The notes beneath the pieces were generated by a model that saw only the letters and a program-made list of their open reading frames with translations, ran no database searches and was not told where the DNA came from. Shown in pieces: positions 60,955-64,000 of a stretch of 64,000 bases of DNA. A program made the position numbers and the translations under genes. This stretch comes from Mimachlamys varia (lineage: Eukaryota; Mollusca; Bivalvia; Pectinida; Pectinidae), in NCBI GenBank assembly GCA_947623455.1, contig OX392532.1:48549058-48613057 (forward strand). The letters run 5' to 3'. The stretch's first letter is position 1. Each line of letters opens with the position of its first letter.

Positions 60955-63834
60955 GTAATTCTTTGTATTTTTCTTAGTTATATGTTTACATCTGACGACC
61001 TCTCTGCATTCATGAATATATTTAAAATAAACAAATCATCCCAAACTGCAGCAACGTATAACGTCCCGATGCAGACATCTGGTGACACTACTCATATTCA
61101 CGGGGTTGTCAATCATACTCAATGTTAGTAAGTCACTTAGTTAATATGGCATGTTTACCCGACGAATACATAACTATTTCACACATAGAATAGCAAGTCT
61201 GATCAAGATAACATAACATTGAGTTTAATTACTTCTAATGCAACATACACAATACGATCATACTTAATTTGCGTACGAGGTATGATTATTATTGCATTTA
61301 CTGGAAAGTAAGGATCATGTCGAATAGTTAATAGTGTTTATAACTTATCGCTTCGGTTTGACGTCGGTATTGCTACACTTTCGTCTTTTGTTATGGCAGT
61401 CTAAGATAGTGTTATGTATTTCAGACGTGACCAGTTGGAAAACTCGGATGGAGAGTACATATTCTATTTTGTTATCAGTTTTGAATAGCTGACCTAATCG
61501 GCTCATTTGAGCAGCATGCAACATGTTAGTTAAACATATCATATCAATTTGCTTCCAATATTAAGATCATAATTATGTAAAGTTTATGAATGTCAACCAG
61601 CTGTAAGATGTTTAAAGCATAGCATTTGCATAAGTATTTATGCATTTCCAAAACTAGTACAACTCGATCTTTAGTGACAATTTGTTAATATGAATATGGA
61701 GATATACGAAATAGTTATCAATATAACAACTAATGTGTGAACTGGTCGAAGAAGCTTATGATATATGTACCATTAACCTGGACCTGGCTTGTATAGTATG
61801 GTTTGTTTGTACGTCTCTCTTGCACTGGTTAAAATAAACCAAAGAAAAAAATCGCCTCGAATCTTTTACATGTAAATGCGTTTTAAACTACATGTAGCAT
61901 AGGACTGCTTTAAAACTGAACAAAAACGCCATGGAATAAATAAGTTAATTTGACATGCTCTAAAAACATATTCTCGTATTTTAATTTTTTTTTTTTTTAA
62001 TTTTTTTTTTTTGGTTTTACCTTTTTAAAGAATTACGTGTCTGATCAGGATGCCAAAGTTCAGTTAGATTCAATATTCTCAAGTTTGACATATACAATGA
62101 TTTTTTTTCATCAGCAGAGATATATTTGATGTGCATATTGGAAGAGTAGAATAAGGGTCATTTATAGATACATTTACAACTTACGATTCACCTAAGACTG
62201 CACTTCTGTTTCTTTACCGTCTGTCGCAATGTTTAAGATAGTTTTATATATTTCAGAAGTGATCAAAGTGAAGACTCGGATGAAGAGTACGTATTATCAT
62301 TCTTATATGATTTGAATCATTCAAATTGTATTTAAAATATAGGCTAACCTATAAATGTTAAATGTTAAGTAACATCAATGTCAGCAGTAGCTATTCTTCC
62401 ACCCCTCCCAACCTTAGGTAAGGAGGTACAGAATAGAAACTTTGCCTGTGCGTCCATCCGTGAGTGAAGAACTTGTATATATGATAATTTATATGGCAGA
62501 TGTAGTCGATGAAGCACAATTCGCTTACAGCTCTGAAACGTCTAGTCTTATTGTCTTGCAATTATTTACGGGTTTCGGTGTTTTTCCTTTGCTCATTTTT
62601 CCTTTGATGTAATCGATTTTGAGTTCAGTTTATCGTTTTGCTGTCGCTTTGGTATTCTCCGATTGTTTCTAACCCATGGTAAAACTTTGTTCATATTTCA
62701 CACCATACCATTATCCAATCAAGATATAAAACTGATTAGATTTCGGTGTTTATCGGCCATTATCAAAGGTCACCGTGAATAACAAAAAGTTTGAATACGA
62801 GATATCTCATGAACCCTGTAACAAATATGTTACATATTCAACTCATAGCAACACACGATAAAGTTCTACACCTCATTAATGTTTTTGTGGTCAACGGACT
62901 TTGTTAAAGGTTAAAGATCGCCGTTGACCACTTTGTGAAACAAAATATGGACTACTGTTTATACCTATTATATACGGTATAGTACTGTTACATTTCGGTC
63001 TCTTGTTATTTCAGATATGTGCAGTGGACACGCTGGCGTAAAGAGTATGTATAAGGAACAATGTTTAATTTGAAATGCTGCTACAAATTTGCTCTTTTGC
63101 ATCTTTAAACAACACACATAAAACTTAAACAAGAATATTCAGTTGCATAAGTAATTAACACATTAAAAGTGTTATCTCTAATTGTAGACAATCAGCATAA
63201 CATAAGCAAATTTTATCTTTGTGAAATTGAATCTGCTTTTGTTTCATTGCAGAATTGACAGCTTCAAGGACAAAGATGAACGGTGTGTATTCGCATCTAA
63301 AATAATGTATATATCCTTACAAATAGGTTATAAAACAAAACAAAATCCAAACTCCAAAACTATTAATACGACAATTTGCCATATATAAAAAATGTAGTCA
63401 TAGCACAAAACTGACCGAGGGGACTGAATGGACTAACTTGAAAACAGTTCAGAAACCAGCGCTATCTCCATACTTGCAACATTTAAATATTCAAAATCTT
63501 ATACAGAAGGGCTAATAGTATGGGCATTGGTCTTCCCCTATCCCTGAAATATACTTAGAAATCATTTTGCAAAAATTGCTTAGACGATTAAGGTTTAGGT
63601 CAGTGTCCCTATTCCAAATATCAGCAAGAACAAATTCATGTTATCATATATGCAGTATAAACATTTTGCATTCCAAGTTCAAAAACTCCTCTGCTCATAT
63701 TATATGTTGTTTTTAGTAATATTCCTGGCATAACCTATCTAACTATCAGTTTAACGTTAATTTGAATGGTTCGCTATTCAAGAACAATGGGTATTTATTT
63801 CTGTCCACAGGGAAAGAGAAGAATTGCTCCTAGA
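60900..63834 (+). CDS. Micro-exon gene B, 5' part, paralog of gene A (runs off the window)
   Basis: Exons seen: 60900-60954 (ATG at 60932), 61425-61454, 62257-62286, 63015-63044, 63253-63282 and 63811-63834, each between an AG acceptor and a GT donor. Coding lengths are 23, 30, 30, 30, 30 and 24 nt, all phase 2, and the joined frame is open. Peptides in order: MAEAKAQ, RRDQLENSDG, ESDQSEDSDE, EYVQWTRWRK, EIDSFKDKDE, REREELLL. The first exon and the last three match gene A exons 1, 4, 5 and 6 in length, phase and sequence. The remaining exons must lie beyond 64,000. The acidic Ser/Asp-rich exons 2 and 3 look like a recent exon duplication. No signal peptide; family and function unknown. A possible extra exon at 62388-62417 is listed separately. 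Confidence 0.85.
61425..61454 (+). CDS. Gene B exon 2 (30 nt)
   Basis: Acceptor GTATTTCAG, donor GTACAT. Encodes RRDQLENSDG. The exon and about 80 nt of upstream intron resemble the segment around exon 3. Confidence 0.82.
62257..62286 (+). CDS. Gene B exon 3 (30 nt)
   Basis: Acceptor ATATTTCAG, donor GTACGT. Encodes ESDQSEDSDE, which is strongly acidic and a duplicate of exon 2. Confidence 0.83.
62388..62417 (+). CDS. Gene B possible extra exon (30 nt)
   Basis: Thirty nt between TGTCAGCAG and a strong donor, TTAG|GTAAGG, open in the required phase (DSYSSTPPNL). The acceptor lacks a good pyrimidine tract and gene A has no clear counterpart, so it may be optional or spurious. Confidence 0.4.
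62480..62670 (+). mobile_element. Penelope 3' module fragment in gene B intron
   Basis: ATGGCAGATGTAGTCGATGA through CGCTTTGGTATTCTCCGAT, diverged, between exons 3 and 4. Confidence 0.6.
63015..63044 (+). CDS. Gene B exon 4 (30 nt)
   Basis: Acceptor TTATTTCAG, donor GTATGT. Encodes EYVQWTRWRK, counterpart of gene A exon 4. Confidence 0.87.
63253..63282 (+). CDS. Gene B exon 5 (30 nt)
   Basis: Acceptor TTCATTGCAG, donor GTGTGT. Encodes EIDSFKDKDE, counterpart of gene A exon 5. Confidence 0.88.
63811..63834 (+). CDS. Gene B exon 6 (24 nt)
   Basis: Acceptor CTGTCCACAG, donor GTAAGT. Encodes REREELLL, counterpart of gene A exon 6. No further exon is visible in the last 166 bases. Confidence 0.88.
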
Positions 63835-64000
63835 GTAAGTATGTTTTATATATAATTCTCCGAGGATTGGCGTTTCTGTTAGTATTAGTGTAAGCGCAAT
63901 GCAACGTGCTTTTATTTCATTGAGATTTTTCTTTTTTAAGCTTGTCCCACATCATTCGGTAGCTTAAAGTTAATTATGTCTAAATGTGCATCACAACGAT

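Noticed and set aside
60978..61127. Possible 150-nt exon of gene B between TTCTTAG and GTAAGT, in the right phase
   Set aside because: Joining it to exon 2 makes an immediate TAA, and the intron from exon 1 would be only 23 nt.

Overview
This window is eukaryotic, AT-rich and mostly non-coding. It is packed with decayed mobile elements: Penelope-like retroelements with hammerhead ribozymes, hairpin MITEs, a mariner, a non-LTR element, tRNA-type SINEs and a pearl-like tandem-repeat element. That mix fits a marine lophotrochozoan, most likely a bivalve mollusc. This identification is inference; there is no marker gene. No ordinary long-ORF host gene is present, and nearly every long ORF is chance or transposon debris.

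The main discovery is a pair of micro-exon genes that ORF callers miss. Gene A (minus strand, 37,470 to 3,021) is a chain of 24 coding exons, mostly 15-57 nt, spread over about 34 kb. Every exon has a GT donor and an AG acceptor. Every internal exon is a multiple of three. Every intron is phase 2, and the reading frame stays open from an ATG in good Kozak context to a stop, giving about 262 residues. Gene B (plus strand, 60,900 to beyond the window end) is its diverged paralog. Its exons are again 23, 30, 30, 30, 30 and 24 coding nt in phase 2, with matching peptides (MAE...; xxQWxxW; EIDSFKDKDE versus EMDGFKDKNI; REREELLL versus REREALLQ). Both genes have a splice acceptor just upstream of the ATG, so each should have a non-coding leader exon. 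I recognise no family for the product.

The two genes point away from each other. Between them lie two inverted, diverged copies of a roughly 600-bp block (41,299-41,915 and 57,590-58,185). Each copy carries a shared TATAACTAC motif followed by a possible leader-exon donor. The whole arrangement looks like an inverted segmental duplication of one micro-exon gene with its promoter. Later insertions expanded it: a 2.3-kb DNA element with a 6-bp target duplication in the leader intron of A, and a Penelope-like element plus nested mariner in the next intron of A.

Layout: 1-450, hammerhead-bearing repeat unit. 1,481-2,170, Penelope-like remnant. 3,021-37,470, gene A, with transposons in its introns (pogo-like element near 3.2-4.7 kb, hairpin MITEs, a 1.5-kb TIR element at 16.1-17.6 kb, a near-complete Penelope-like copy with an intact-core hammerhead at 20.1-22.2 kb, a non-LTR fragment at 26.5-27.9 kb, and the nested mariner at 35.2-36.6 kb). 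38,974-41,298, TIR element. 41.3-41.9 kb, conserved block. 42-57.5 kb, repeat-filled intergenic DNA, including a tandem dimer of hammerhead units at 47.3-48.05 kb. 57.6-58.2 kb, conserved block. 60.9 kb to the end, gene B.
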